A DNA stretch of 64,000 nucleotides from Gimesia algae (GCF_007746795.1 NZ_CP036343.1:7507029-7571028), one strand, 5' to 3'; shown: positions 1 through 7,980, numbered from the stretch's first letter. A program made the numbers and translations. The notes: a model not told the origin generated them from the sequence alone.

Positions 1-224
1 GCTTTCCCAGCTGCGTTGATTGCGTCATGAACCTGCTGGAGAAACTCAGCATCACACCACATCTCGTGTCCGAGTGCTTCCCCACGGGTAATCACGCTGA
101 AATCGCTGATCAGCCCCGCGCCATTATCACCGCCTTCACGGTCAACGCTACCAACGGCACCACGCTGTACCTTGGAACGCAGTCTGTTGACCGGCTTGCT
201 CAGGATTTCAGAAACGTCAGGCAT
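1..224 (-). CDS. Phage head-morphogenesis protein, partial (N-terminal 74 residues)
   Basis: The reading frame starts with ATG at 224 and runs open through base 1. The ATG lies inside the end of the portal gene (ATGCCTGA overlap), so the two are translationally coupled. It begins MPDVSEILSKPV and includes the stretch LISDFSVITRGEALGHEMW, which resembles a conserved start found in phage head-maturation/scaffold proteins. In lambda the gene after the portal is C, the S49-type prohead protease, and the position here matches, but no catalytic residues lie in the visible part. The function is inferred from synteny only. Confidence 0.7.
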   Translation of the reverse strand, partial: MPDVSEILSKPVNRLRSKVQRGAVGSVDREGGDNGAGLISDFSVITRGEALGHEMWCDAEFLQQVHDAINAAGK

Positions 225-1626
225 CTTTTTCCACCACTTCTACAGTCTGAGGTACGATTCCAAAATCCAACGGAACGCCCATCTTTTCTGCAAACTTGAA
301 AGCTTTCGCGGTCAGCTTAATGTTGTCTTCAAAACTTTTGTTTCCACGACGTTTGCAGATGTCATACGGATTATCAAAACCGCCTGTTACTGCAGCTTTG
401 TCTCCGTTGATTTCCTTGAGTGGGTCCCACCAAGGCATCCCGTTAGGCACCCACTCCCAGAACTGTTTTTTTAGCCTGATTCCAGACGGAAGCTTGATTT
501 CGTTATGGATCACGCCCCATTGAAGTTGACCAACAATCCACCAATCACGGAGTGACCTGTTGCGTTGCCGCTTCGTTACGCATGACCTGTCGTAGTGCTG
601 CCATGCTGCCTTGCTACCAAAAAAGTTGGTGAAACTTTCGTCATAAAATGAAAACGGGATGTCTAACGACTTTAGAGTGACTGCAATCACCGAGTTCAAA
701 AACCCGGTTGTGTTAACGCCCGGTGCGTCCGACTTTAAAAACTCTGCTCGGTCACCTGGGTCCAAGTCCAACATGACCGGACCTGCCCCGAAGTCTACTT
801 GGTACTTTCGCTCATCAACTTCGGTTTCTTCATCATCATCTTCAGTCTGAGTCGGACCACCGAAGCCTTCTGTTGCTTCGCGAAATATCGCCATTGCAAA
901 CAGTTGCTCAACCTTCAGTTTCGCCAGGCCTAAATCAAAACCTTCATCAACGTCTTGCAAATCAGTCAGCCCGGCCAGAATCGGCGAAACCCCTCGTACT
1001 TGGTCATACCGATCATAATAGCCGTGCAAATACAGGTTTTTCGCCTTTACTGTGCGGTCAAATTCGTACCCGTTTCCGCCTTTGCCACGGTTAAAGATTG
1101 CGAAATCTAAGGCTCTGCCAGCCTTGTTTGTGCGGACACCATGCACCCAGGTATCGTTTTTGTTTGGTTTGGGATGATTGCGAATACGGTCGCCTTCTGC
1201 CCCTTGAGAGTGCCCCGTGTTTAATCGCAGGATGCCTACATCGTTGTCTACCAGGGAGCGAATTTCAGCAATTCGCATAAACATATCTAAGTCATGACGG
1301 CCTGCAATGTCGCAGTTGGTCTTTTTGGATCGCTCTTTGACAAACTCTTCAACTTCATTATTAAAACCCTCATCCTCAGTTTTGCACTGAAAAGAAAACT
1401 GAGTCGTGTAATCCAGGTGTTTGCGAATCATCCACCCAGCAATGGCAAAGTTGCGATGAACTTCGTTTGCTGTGCTGATTACTTTTCGGCGTGCAGACTT
1501 GCCCAGAACGGCATCTTCAGACTTGATCGGACCCGACCGAGACTTGCGTTTGTTCTTCGGTTCGGCTGCATCATAGCCGAAGTAAGAACGAACCCGATTG
1601 ACACCGCTGCTCAATCCTTTAAGCAA
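217..1626 (-). CDS. Phage portal protein, lambda GpB-type
   Basis: This 469-residue protein would form the dodecameric portal ring through which DNA enters the capsid. Evidence is the size, its place directly after a gpW-like gene and the large terminase, and a portal-like profile: a conserved N-terminal helical region (ARRKVISTANEVHRNFAIAG), a middle YLHGYYDRYDQVRGVSP stretch, and a later LDLDPGDRAEFL stretch like the pGe.vef segment of lambda-family portals. The only usable start is TTG at 1626, preceded by a G-rich ribosome-binding site at the end of the gpW gene. It overlaps the next gene by 8 bases. Confidence 0.82.
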   Translation of the reverse strand: MLKGLSSGVNRVRSYFGYDAAEPKNKRKSRSGPIKSEDAVLGKSARRKVISTANEVHRNFAIAGWMIRKHLDYTTQFSFQCKTEDEGFNNEVEEFVKERSKKTNCDIAGRHDLDMFMRIAEIRSLVDNDVGILRLNTGHSQGAEGDRIRNHPKPNKNDTWVHGVRTNKAGRALDFAIFNRGKGGNGYEFDRTVKAKNLYLHGYYDRYDQVRGVSPILAGLTDLQDVDEGFDLGLAKLKVEQLFAMAIFREATEGFGGPTQTEDDDEETEVDERKYQVDFGAGPVMLDLDPGDRAEFLKSDAPGVNTTGFLNSVIAVTLKSLDIPFSFYDESFTNFFGSKAAWQHYDRSCVTKRQRNRSLRDWWIVGQLQWGVIHNEIKLPSGIRLKKQFWEWVPNGMPWWDPLKEINGDKAAVTGGFDNPYDICKRRGNKSFEDNIKLTAKAFKFAEKMGVPLDFGIVPQTVEVVEKDA

Positions 1627-1629
1627 AGC

Positions 1630-1815
1630 TTACGCACCCCCCAGGTTGATCGTAGATACCACAGGTCGCCTCGTGCGTGTGGTCTTATCAGCTTGGTTCA
1701 GTTCCCGCAGGCGCTTTCGCAATTCGGACGGGGTAACCATCTGAGTTGTTACCCCGTCCGTTGTCACGCTCTTCACACCAGCATCGAGTATCGCCTTTAT
1801 GTTTTCTTCACTCAT
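1630..1815 (-). CDS. Head-tail joining protein, lambda gpW-like
   Basis: A small protein of 61 residues (start MSEENIKAILDAG). In length and pattern it matches lambda gpW, which binds the portal after DNA packaging and forms the platform for the tail connector: an N-terminal helix, a central hairpin (KSVTTDGVTTQMVTPSEL), a second helix (RKRLRELNQAD) and a basic tail. Its position between terminase and portal is the lambda one. I chose ATG 1815 over an in-frame TTG at 1824. It begins 11 bases after the 52-bp repeated element, so it is probably the first gene of a separately promoted head operon. Confidence 0.72.
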   Translation of the reverse strand: MSEENIKAILDAGVKSVTTDGVTTQMVTPSELRKRLRELNQADKTTRTRRPVVSTINLGGA

Positions 1816-1825
1816 GAAAACCAAA

Positions 1826-1877
1826 CTACCACAGATTGAAAATTATGTAAGACCGTTAAATCGGGTTCCGATTTTCC
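1826..1877 (-). promoter_or_regulatory. Repeated 52-bp element, copy A: candidate phage late promoter/operator
   Basis: The element fills the only sizeable gap (1825-1885) in an otherwise overlapping leftward operon and matches 50 of 52 bases of a second copy at 6337-6388. On the minus strand it carries an inverted repeat of the form AAATCGG..CCGATTT, then about 15 bases on a TACATAAT box resembling an extended -10, about 35 bases before the gpW start. No good -35 hexamer is visible, so the inverted repeat may be an activator site. The sequence identity is seen directly; promoter function is inferred. Confidence 0.55.
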
Positions 1878-1885
1878 AAGAGTGG

Positions 1886-2146
1886 TCACACAACGTGTTC
1901 ATAGAACTTGTCAATGCGACGCTGGCTGCAGTTGAGGCACTTTGTGTTTTTCCACCGGACAAAGTTAAACGGCTTTCCATCTGGAGCGATGCCGCTATAT
2001 TCCAGTGTGCGGATGTTTGAATACTCCTCTCTTTCTGTGGATTGGCACTTTGCACAGCGAGAAATTACAACGTCATGAACTGGCGCTGTCTCAGTCTTGC
2101 TGCCTTTTGGTCGTCCTCTACCTTTTTTCGTTTTGGTTGCTGTCAT
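1886..2146 (-). CDS. Small zinc-ribbon protein with AT-hook-like N-terminus
   Basis: 86 residues. The N-terminus (KKGRGRPKGSK) is lysine/arginine-rich and resembles an AT-hook DNA-binding motif. Two CxxC pairs (CAKC near residue 32 and CLNC near residue 73) suggest one bound zinc. The ATG overlaps the terminase stop by four bases (ATGA), so it is translated after the terminase. Small zinc or HTH proteins next to terminases can act as small terminase subunits or late regulators, and no separate small terminase was found nearby, but that assignment is a guess. Confidence 0.65.
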   Translation of the reverse strand: MTATKTKKGRGRPKGSKTETAPVHDVVISRCAKCQSTEREEYSNIRTLEYSGIAPDGKPFNFVRWKNTKCLNCSQRRIDKFYEHVV

Positions 2147-4257
2147 AGATAACTCACCCTTTTACGTCGCTTGCGTTTCGATTTTCTTGCTGCTGGCTTT
2201 CCGAGGAGTGAAGCCCCCTCGATGCTGGCTGCCACGATTGCCATGTTGGTGGTATCAAGCCAGTGGTTGTCTGGCCGGCCAGGGTTCAGAGCCCATTCAT
2301 TGACCTTCCGTCCTCTGGCCTCGACTTCAATTGCATACTCTGCTCTTAAATGCTCTGCATATAAATCATGCCCCCCTTTCTTGTTGTGAAGTGTCATTGA
2401 TCCAGGCGAGCCGTAAGGCACAAGTAGCCGCCTGTGTAAAAACGTTTTCACGCTGTTAGTGTCCCAGATCACATGCCTTTGGCCTCGCTCCTCACTGGGC
2501 AGCATGCGCCATGGCACCGTTGTGTCGGTCGGTCTGAATTCCCCCTTTTGCGGTTTAATTGAAAGCAGTGGATAATCGGAAGCCTTCACACCCTTACCGA
2601 ATGCGGGGTAGAGTTTGCTGGAAAATTCATTTTCCCGACAAACCTTTTTGACAGCTGCAGTGCTTTCGCCCCAGGCAGCGTCGATCAAAGTAGTACCAAG
2701 CCGAAACTCTTCTCCTTTTTTGTTGGTATAAATCCGACTGTGAAACAGCAGGACACAGGCGTTGATTGCTTCCTCAAGTTGTTTTTCCAAACCCAGGCCT
2801 GGATGCTTCTGCTGAATGGTGGGCTTGATGTCCTTCAGTGAAAAGAACTGCTTGCGTTGATCGGGGTAACAGCCGCTGTCGATGTTGAAAATATCGAACT
2901 GGTCAGAAACCGCCAAGATGGTGTAGAACAGCACCTTCTGTTGAATATCAATCCCCATTACCAGCTTGCGGCATTCCGGAGGAACTTCATATCGTTCAAA
3001 CTCATTACATTTGTCAGCAATTGCCCGCACAGACAACAAGATGAAACTATCAGAACCCGCCCGCTGGGGATTGTTCTGGTATTCGGTTTCAAATACGTCT
3101 TCGCCATCATCAATCAGAGCGTTGTAGGCGTGCTGTATCGCGCTGATTTCGTTCTCTGCATCAAAGCAGTAATACCAGGAAACAACGCATCCCTCGTTCA
3201 TTTCGTCGAAGTTCTGACGGTAAAACTCGGTCGCCTCTTGTTCTGCCCGCTTTTTATCCCCTGGCATCTCAGGGTTATACGAGTTGCGGAGTCTCGCGTA
3301 TTTGTCCTTCCAAAGATCGTCGTGACGTTTGGCCCAACTCTTGATCATTGCCACCTTCACACCCTGCCATTCTGGGTGTTTGATCGGGTCTAGCAGCTGA
3401 TCAATTAAGTCTCCCTCTTCGATGACAGTAGCATTCATCACACACGCCAGTGTGGAGTTGTGCCCGCCTAACTTTAAAACCGCCTTCTGTATTAACTTGA
3501 GTCTGCTTTTAACCTGAGTCGGTGACGCCGCTGAAACATCGGTCTGTGGATCGTCGATAATTGCCAGGTCGGGACGTTGCTTCACACCGTCAGAACGTTT
3601 GTGAGACAGGCCACGAATCCGGCCCGTCAATCCTCTGGCCTGAATAATGGCCCCGCCGCTGTCGCTCAGCTTGTCATTAACAAAAACACTGGGAAGCACC
3701 ACCTTATCGGCGTTCCACTTAATGTGGGTCAATTCGCCACCAACGGTCTGAGTGCTGCACCGCTGGAATTTGTTGTCTAACTCGACAATCGGAAAACAGG
3801 CTTCCGGGAAGTCTTCATACAGTAAATCGTTGGTCAGTAACTCGGTTTTTATCGAGTCGATATTTTCAGCTGCTGCTGTTTCGTCGGCACCAACGATCAC
3901 AACAAAGCGCCGATGGCCATACAGGGTAGCCCAGAGGGCTGCATTTTCGCTGATTGTTGTTTTCGCGAATCCACGATAAACGGCGTTTAGATATCGACCA
4001 CCGGACAGAATCGCCGTTTCAATCGCCTCAATCGCTTGTTTGTGGTCCTCACTGAAGGGATTCAGCCCCGTCGAGTGAGGGAAATACGTAACCAGGAACA
4101 AAAGCAGGTCAAACCGGCAAGCTTCCTTTCTTGCCGGGTCAACCACCGCAGGGGGAAGCCCGATTTCAGCAGCAGCCTCGGAACGCTCGCGGGAACGCTT
4201 GCCCGCTGTTGCCCTATGGCGTTCGCCTGCTGATTTCATGTCCGTAGGCAAACCCAA
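2143..4257 (-). CDS. terL: Phage terminase large subunit
   Basis: A 704-residue packaging motor: an N-terminal ATPase that pumps DNA into the prohead and a C-terminal nuclease that cuts concatemers. Visible motifs are a Walker A-like loop YRGFAKTT (residues 94-101), Walker B LAIIDDP (231-237), and an RNase H-fold nuclease start KLVMGIDIQQKVLFYTILAV in the second half. The last residues are strongly basic (KPAARKSKRKRRKR). The start is probably TTG at 4257, which has a strong AAGGGGAAG site just upstream; an in-frame ATG at 4239 is the alternative. It lies between a membrane-protein cassette and the zinc-ribbon gene. Confidence 0.88.
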   Translation of the reverse strand: MGLPTDMKSAGERHRATAGKRSRERSEAAAEIGLPPAVVDPARKEACRFDLLLFLVTYFPHSTGLNPFSEDHKQAIEAIETAILSGGRYLNAVYRGFAKTTISENAALWATLYGHRRFVVIVGADETAAAENIDSIKTELLTNDLLYEDFPEACFPIVELDNKFQRCSTQTVGGELTHIKWNADKVVLPSVFVNDKLSDSGGAIIQARGLTGRIRGLSHKRSDGVKQRPDLAIIDDPQTDVSAASPTQVKSRLKLIQKAVLKLGGHNSTLACVMNATVIEEGDLIDQLLDPIKHPEWQGVKVAMIKSWAKRHDDLWKDKYARLRNSYNPEMPGDKKRAEQEATEFYRQNFDEMNEGCVVSWYYCFDAENEISAIQHAYNALIDDGEDVFETEYQNNPQRAGSDSFILLSVRAIADKCNEFERYEVPPECRKLVMGIDIQQKVLFYTILAVSDQFDIFNIDSGCYPDQRKQFFSLKDIKPTIQQKHPGLGLEKQLEEAINACVLLFHSRIYTNKKGEEFRLGTTLIDAAWGESTAAVKKVCRENEFSSKLYPAFGKGVKASDYPLLSIKPQKGEFRPTDTTVPWRMLPSEERGQRHVIWDTNSVKTFLHRRLLVPYGSPGSMTLHNKKGGHDLYAEHLRAEYAIEVEARGRKVNEWALNPGRPDNHWLDTTNMAIVAASIEGASLLGKPAARKSKRKRRKRVSYL

Positions 4258-4270
4258 ACTTCCCCTTCAT

Positions 4271-4690
4271 TCACACAGCAGGTTTCGCAGTCTCCGCCGC
4301 TTTCAGTCGTTCGATTCGATCCAGTAGCAATCGTCGCTTATCCGGGTCTTTAAACTTTTCTTCCAGCAGCTTTGTGAAGACCTCTTCCAGTTCCGCCTGC
4401 CGTTGGTCCGGGTTATTGAATGCCAGCATCAATTGCCTGATCAACTTGTCGACATAGCCCCGATCATTTTTCATCAGAGCATCGGGTAGCTGAGGCAGCA
4501 GTTTGAAGCCTGCAGCCGTCATCGAACTCGACAGGGCTGTCAGGTTTTCCAGCGTTTCACCGATGAACCCGCTGTCGCTTCCACCGGAAACCCCGAGATC
4601 AGCTTTCTTTTTCTTCAGAAACTGCCCCGCAAAATAGAGCCCCGCTAGAATCAGCACAGCAAATAGCGGGTTCACATCAATCAAATCCAT
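4271..4690 (-). CDS. Small phage protein with one N-terminal membrane segment
   Basis: 139 residues. A single hydrophobic segment near residues 8-24 is followed by a basic KKKK stop-transfer patch and then a charged helical region of about 100 residues, which would lie in the cytoplasm. The start ATG at 4690 has a clear AAGGA site six bases away. It is the last gene of the membrane cassette upstream of the terminase. I do not recognise the family; the topology is compatible with a lysis accessory or membrane-anchored packaging factor. Confidence 0.7.
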   Translation of the reverse strand: MDLIDVNPLFAVLILAGLYFAGQFLKKKKADLGVSGGSDSGFIGETLENLTALSSSMTAAGFKLLPQLPDALMKNDRGYVDKLIRQLMLAFNNPDQRQAELEEVFTKLLEEKFKDPDKRRLLLDRIERLKAAETAKPAV

Positions 4691-4692
4691 AA

Positions 4693-5328
4693 TCAGTCCT
4701 TTGCTTTGTAACCAAGAAAGAAGACAAACAGGCCACCAACCACCAACAGTAAAGTGGGCAGTGATCCATCAAGCAGGCGTTTCGTTGCTGCAGCTTTATT
4801 CCCCAGGTCGATTAAATCAGGAATCGGCCCCAGTAGAGACTGCCGTTTTTCATCCAGCTTTCGCTCGTATGGTTGAACCTGATTGTCAGGCTCGCACTGA
4901 CCACGCCAGCAACGTCGACGGGACGTTCGCTGGATTGAATCTGCTATCGCTGGCCCGGATCGGGGAATATTGGAACCACTGGCCTTATAGACGACAGTTC
5001 CATCAGGGCGCTGCACTGCGATGGCTGGTAAATCGGGAATGGCCTCGGAAAACGTTTCCCGATAATGCGGGTCGGATTCGGTATACGTGTTGAAAATCGT
5101 CTGATTAGACAGCGTCACCAACCGCTGGTCAGTCTCAAACGCGTTCACCAGCATCGATTCCTGGGGGCTGTTCTGCCATGAATCATGCAAAAAGAGGGAC
5201 GTAAACCACTTGTTTCCATCCTCAGGCAGATCAATTACACGCTCTTGAACGTCAGCATAAGCAGCCATCCCCAGCGCCAGCACAAACACACCAAAAAACA
5301 GCACCTTCAGATTAGATTTCAACGTCAT
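4693..5328 (-). CDS. Exported phage protein, possible thioredoxin-like fold, C-terminal membrane anchor
   Basis: 211 residues from ATG 5328. The start has a signal peptide (VLFFGVFVLALGMAAYADV) and the end a hydrophobic segment (LPTLLLVVGGLFVFFLGY), so the central domain should be outside the cytoplasm and anchored at its C-terminus. The middle region reads like a thioredoxin-type fold (DLPAIAVQRPDGTVVYKASG) but has no CxxC; two cysteines (RRCWRGQC) lie later. The start overlaps the small upstream gene by 17 bases. An upstream in-frame start at 5421 is less likely because it would lengthen the overlap and spoil the signal peptide. Function unknown; a spanin-like lysis role is possible. Confidence 0.65.
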   Translation of the reverse strand: MTLKSNLKVLFFGVFVLALGMAAYADVQERVIDLPEDGNKWFTSLFLHDSWQNSPQESMLVNAFETDQRLVTLSNQTIFNTYTESDPHYRETFSEAIPDLPAIAVQRPDGTVVYKASGSNIPRSGPAIADSIQRTSRRRCWRGQCEPDNQVQPYERKLDEKRQSLLGPIPDLIDLGNKAAATKRLLDGSLPTLLLVVGGLFVFFLGYKAKD

Positions 5329-5431
5329 CACTCCAATGTAAAAGAAAGTCACGGTTGCTGAACCAAGCCAGCAGCACGATAGAAGCCGCCCAGGGCAGCA
5401 CAATGAGAAAGTTAAACGCAAGTTCCAGCAT
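5312..5431 (-). CDS. 39-residue single-span membrane protein
   Basis: The small frame MLELAFNFLIVLPWAASIVL and onward holds one membrane segment and ends in an acidic tail (HWSDDVEI). Its start is joined to the stop of the upstream peptidase gene as TAATG, and its end overlaps the start of the next gene, an arrangement typical of translationally coupled phage genes. The size and topology would suit a small holin or lysis regulator. The chance of a spurious frame is reduced by the overlaps on both sides. Function is inferred from context only. Confidence 0.55.
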   Translation of the reverse strand: MLELAFNFLIVLPWAASIVLLAWFSNRDFLLHWSDDVEI

Positions 5432-6018
5432 TAAAGCTTTGGTTTTCGCGGAGGAGGATCGAAAACCGGAGTCACCGCCCATTGATGGCCGCTGTTGTGC
5501 CATTCATTCAGGAACCCCTGTCGAGTCCAGCGACTGATGTTATGCGGGTCGTTGTTGTCCAGAATCCACGCGTATTGATCATCGAGACCGACCAGGCAGA
5601 CCATATGAGCCCCGCCCATGATCGTTACACAAGCACCACGTCGGGTTCTGATACACCATTCCAGGAATTCAACATCCCCGTTGCGGGTTTCCGCAAAACT
5701 GACACCTGCTGCGTTCAGTTTTTGATTGAATGAGTCGGGATACTCACCACCGTTGAAAGTCTTGCGCCACCAGTCAGCCAGTTCTGGACGGCCCTGCCAA
5801 CGCAACAGCATCACCATTGAGGCATGAACGCAGGAGCCTTCACCGTAGGGAGCCCAGTTTTGCTGGCGATATCCGTCTGGAATATCAACCACCGGCTGAA
5901 CATCCTGAAACGGGGGAGTCGGAACGAACCGCAATTCAGCCTGAGCGCCACCGCCGCCCATCATAAGCAGCAGAACAACCGCAGCAGCTGCCAGGAATCC
6001 ATAGTCATCATCATTCAT
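5431..6018 (-). CDS. Exported papain-fold (C39-like) cysteine peptidase of a phage
   Basis: 195 residues. A hydrophobic N-terminus (residues 8-27) ending in AQA looks like a signal peptide or anchor. The rest has the layout of C39-like/papain-fold hydrolases: a catalytic cysteine in GEGSCVHASM (C63), a histidine in GGAHMVCLVG (H138) and a polar residue in WILDNNDP (N155 region). In this position, after a holin-like gene and before the terminase, it may act as an endolysin-like enzyme or cut an envelope protein during lysis or entry. Its ATG overlaps the upstream stop (ATGA). Fold confidence is moderate; substrate unknown. Confidence 0.65.
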   Translation of the reverse strand: MNDDDYGFLAAAAVVLLLMMGGGGAQAELRFVPTPPFQDVQPVVDIPDGYRQQNWAPYGEGSCVHASMVMLLRWQGRPELADWWRKTFNGGEYPDSFNQKLNAAGVSFAETRNGDVEFLEWCIRTRRGACVTIMGGAHMVCLVGLDDQYAWILDNNDPHNISRWTRQGFLNEWHNSGHQWAVTPVFDPPPRKPKL

Positions 6019-6287
6019 TTAGCCCCCATGGCGCCACTGATGGCATTTATCAAAAGTGCGAGAAGTGCTGCGAAAACAGCAGCTATCACTGACTTGACTC
6101 GGGTGCTGAACCCCTCCAGAATTGCAACACGCGTACCAATACCAGGGTATTCGTGATTCCCGGAGAGGGCCTGTTCATGACGATTAACAACCTCAAAGAG
6201 CGTTTTGCTCTGCTCTCTGATCTCAGCCGTTAATGCAGCCAGTTGAACTTCAACAGCTGTAATCCGGTCCGCTTCCTCTTTGGTCAT
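6015..6287 (-). CDS. Holin-like / XhlA-like coiled-coil membrane protein
   Basis: 90 residues: a heptad-rich N-terminal region (ITAVEVQLAALTAEIREQ), a short linker, then one C-terminal membrane segment (SVIAAVFAALLALLINAISG). This matches haemolysin XhlA-type and similar phage lysis-accessory proteins, which insert by the C-terminal span. It is the first gene after the second copy of the 52-bp element and couples by ATGA to the peptidase gene, so it likely heads a late operon running through the terminase. The holin function is inferred. Confidence 0.6.
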   Translation of the reverse strand: MTKEEADRITAVEVQLAALTAEIREQSKTLFEVVNRHEQALSGNHEYPGIGTRVAILEGFSTRVKSVIAAVFAALLALLINAISGAMGAK

Positions 6288-6336
6288 ACCACCCGCTTTA
6301 TGCTCAATCCGTAAAAATGAATACCCGATTTCAAAG

Positions 6337-6388
6337 CTACCACAGGTTGAAAATTATGTAAGACCGTTAAATCGGATTCCGATTTTCC
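6337..6388 (-). promoter_or_regulatory. Repeated 52-bp element, copy B: candidate phage late promoter/operator
   Basis: It matches copy A at 1826-1877 at 50 of 52 bases and is followed 50 bases later by the holin-like gene. The core here is a nearly perfect palindrome, 8 bases on each side of one central base (AAATCGGA / TCCGATTT), with a TACATAAT box about 15 bases downstream on the minus strand. The rightward TIR gene starts 73 bases away on the other side, so the element also lies in a divergent intergenic region. Alternatives are a recombination site or an RNA hairpin. Confidence 0.55.
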
Positions 6389-6460
6389 TGATTGCTAAAT
6401 TGGTGCTGTTTTGTGAGAATGTCCACAGGCAGTCACATACATTTTTTGAAAGATTGATAA

Positions 6461-7336
6461 ATGAAAACAAAAGTATTTCTTAGTTGGGGTGGCGCTACTA
6501 GCCGTGATATTGCCAAAGAAACGAAGCGATGGATGGAGTCAGTTATCCAAGCTGTAGACCCATTCTATTCAGATCGCAACATTGAAAGTGGGAGCTATTT
6601 CCCTGCTGAACTTATTAAGCCTCTGGAAGCTACCAATATTGGGGTGCTCTGTCTGACTAAAGAATGCCTGAATAATAAATGGGTACATTTTGAAACAGGA
6701 AATTTATTTAAAGGGGATACAAAATCAAGGGTCCATACCTTGTTGTTTGGTCTTGAAAGTTCGCAAGTTGAATCTCCGTTATCTTTCTTTCAGCATAAAA
6801 ATTTTGAGAAGCAGAAATTCAAAGAATTCATGGAAGTGATTAACGAAGACACCGGTGAATTAAAATTAGACCCCAATAGGTTTAATGAGTACTTTGACCG
6901 AGAATGGCCATTATACGAAGAGAACATAAATAATATCCTTAAGCAAGATAGTGGTTCCTGTGATATTAAGCCGCGTCCACAATCAGACATGATTGAAGAA
7001 ATATTAGAATTGGTTAGGTCTACTCAAAGAAATATATCCGCGGAAAAATATGAACAGAGATATAAGTATCTTGTAGCCCAATTGCTTTTTCTTGTTAATA
7101 AGATGGGTAAGCATGTGCCACGAGACATTGGTCCTGACTTTTTGAATGCTTATTATGGTTTGCTTTCCAGGGTGAGAACTGAACAATCATTTATAAATAA
7201 AGACAACTATGTTGTTCTTGATAAATTGGTGAAGGATTTCCCATCGTTGGAAATGCAAATATTATTAGAGGAACAACTTGAAAAGGACCTTGAGACAAAA
7301 GAACTCGAAAAACTAAACGATGAATCTAGTGCTTAG
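6461..7336 (+). CDS. TIR-domain protein, candidate phage-borne defence effector
   Basis: 291 residues. Residues 1-130 have the bacterial TIR pattern: KVFLSWGG at the start, PFYSDRNIESG, LIKPLEATNIGVLCLTKECL, and WVHFETGNL with E78 in the place of the catalytic glutamate of NAD-cleaving TIR enzymes. The C-terminal 150 residues are helical and highly charged, with no recognised domain. It is the only rightward gene in the phage region and is visibly more AT-rich than its neighbours, suggesting a recently acquired cargo gene. Known TIR proteins cleave NAD or make signal nucleotides in abortive infection; that role here is inferred. No second system component is seen beside it. Confidence 0.78.
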   Translation: MKTKVFLSWGGATSRDIAKETKRWMESVIQAVDPFYSDRNIESGSYFPAELIKPLEATNIGVLCLTKECLNNKWVHFETGNLFKGDTKSRVHTLLFGLESSQVESPLSFFQHKNFEKQKFKEFMEVINEDTGELKLDPNRFNEYFDREWPLYEENINNILKQDSGSCDIKPRPQSDMIEEILELVRSTQRNISAEKYEQRYKYLVAQLLFLVNKMGKHVPRDIGPDFLNAYYGLLSRVRTEQSFINKDNYVVLDKLVKDFPSLEMQILLEEQLEKDLETKELEKLNDESSA

Positions 7337-7414
7337 GTTTACTGATTTTTAAGTTTAATAAAGAAGGAAAGACACACACAAAAACCGACAGTTCCCTAGT
7401 TACTCAGCAGTTTG

Positions 7415-7621
7415 CTATATCTCAAAAAGGACCCGTTGACCAGGCAGGTCATTGCGTCGTCCTTCTGTTGCCCGAGCTTTTGCCTGTTCAAACCGGTCAA
7501 TGCTTTCCTGTAAGCTTGGACGATTTACTTTCCGTTTGACTTCATCGCTGAACGCGTCCAGGTCTTCAGCACCATACCCCAGATACGCTGCTGCCATTGC
7601 TGCTGCCCGTTTGTTGCTCAT
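7415..7621 (-). CDS. Small helical phage protein, unknown function
   Basis: 68 residues from ATG 7621 (MSNKRAAAMAAAYLGYGAED). The start overlaps the stop of the upstream endonuclease as ATGA and has a strong GGAGG seven bases upstream, which favours it over an earlier in-frame start at 7636. The composition is alanine-, arginine- and glutamate-rich without a recognised motif. It is the last gene of the replication operon, facing the TIR gene tail-to-tail. Confidence 0.6.
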   Translation of the reverse strand: MSNKRAAAMAAAYLGYGAEDLDAFSDEVKRKVNRPSLQESIDRFEQAKARATEGRRNDLPGQRVLFEI

Positions 7622-7980
7622 GTTTTGAACCTCCAATTCAATAGGTCAATCACCTGCTCACAGCATTGCACAGGCTGCTTACGCAGGTCCTGCGTTGTAA
7701 AATGCAGCACACGCCATCCGAGCATCGTTGCTGCGTTGCCCTTCTCACAGTCTCGCTGAATCCCCACACCTGACGAATGCCCGGTCTTACCCTTCAGGAA
7801 CGTCCCGCCTTGTATCTCCACAGCCACCCTTTGTTTCAACCAGGCAAAATCAAGCCGCCACTTTCGCGTTGGGTGAAACTGAACCTCCCGCTCTGGCGGA
7901 GGCAAACCGGTTACCTCCCGCCAGATTTTCAGGAAGACTGATTCCAGGTCGGGTTTCTTCTTTGCTTTCTTCAGTCCCAC
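7618..7980 (-). CDS. VSR-like / PD-(D/E)XK endonuclease
   Basis: 120 residues from a GTG start inside the end of ssb (10-base overlap). The core WRLDFAWLKQRVAVEIQGG has the D...(V/E)xE spacing of very-short-patch-repair and DUF559-type nucleases, followed by a conserved D, KGN and GWRVLHFT. Such enzymes cut at mismatches or branched DNA, and phage versions sit in recombination modules, as here next to SSB and ERF. Precise substrate unknown. Confidence 0.68.
   Translation of the reverse strand: MGLKKAKKKPDLESVFLKIWREVTGLPPPEREVQFHPTRKWRLDFAWLKQRVAVEIQGGTFLKGKTGHSSGVGIQRDCEKGNAATMLGWRVLHFTTQDLRKQPVQCCEQVIDLLNWRFKT

Noticed and set aside
1294..1839. 181-residue rightward frame across the portal and gpW genes
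   Set aside because: It runs against the operon and overlaps two supported genes; no domain is seen.
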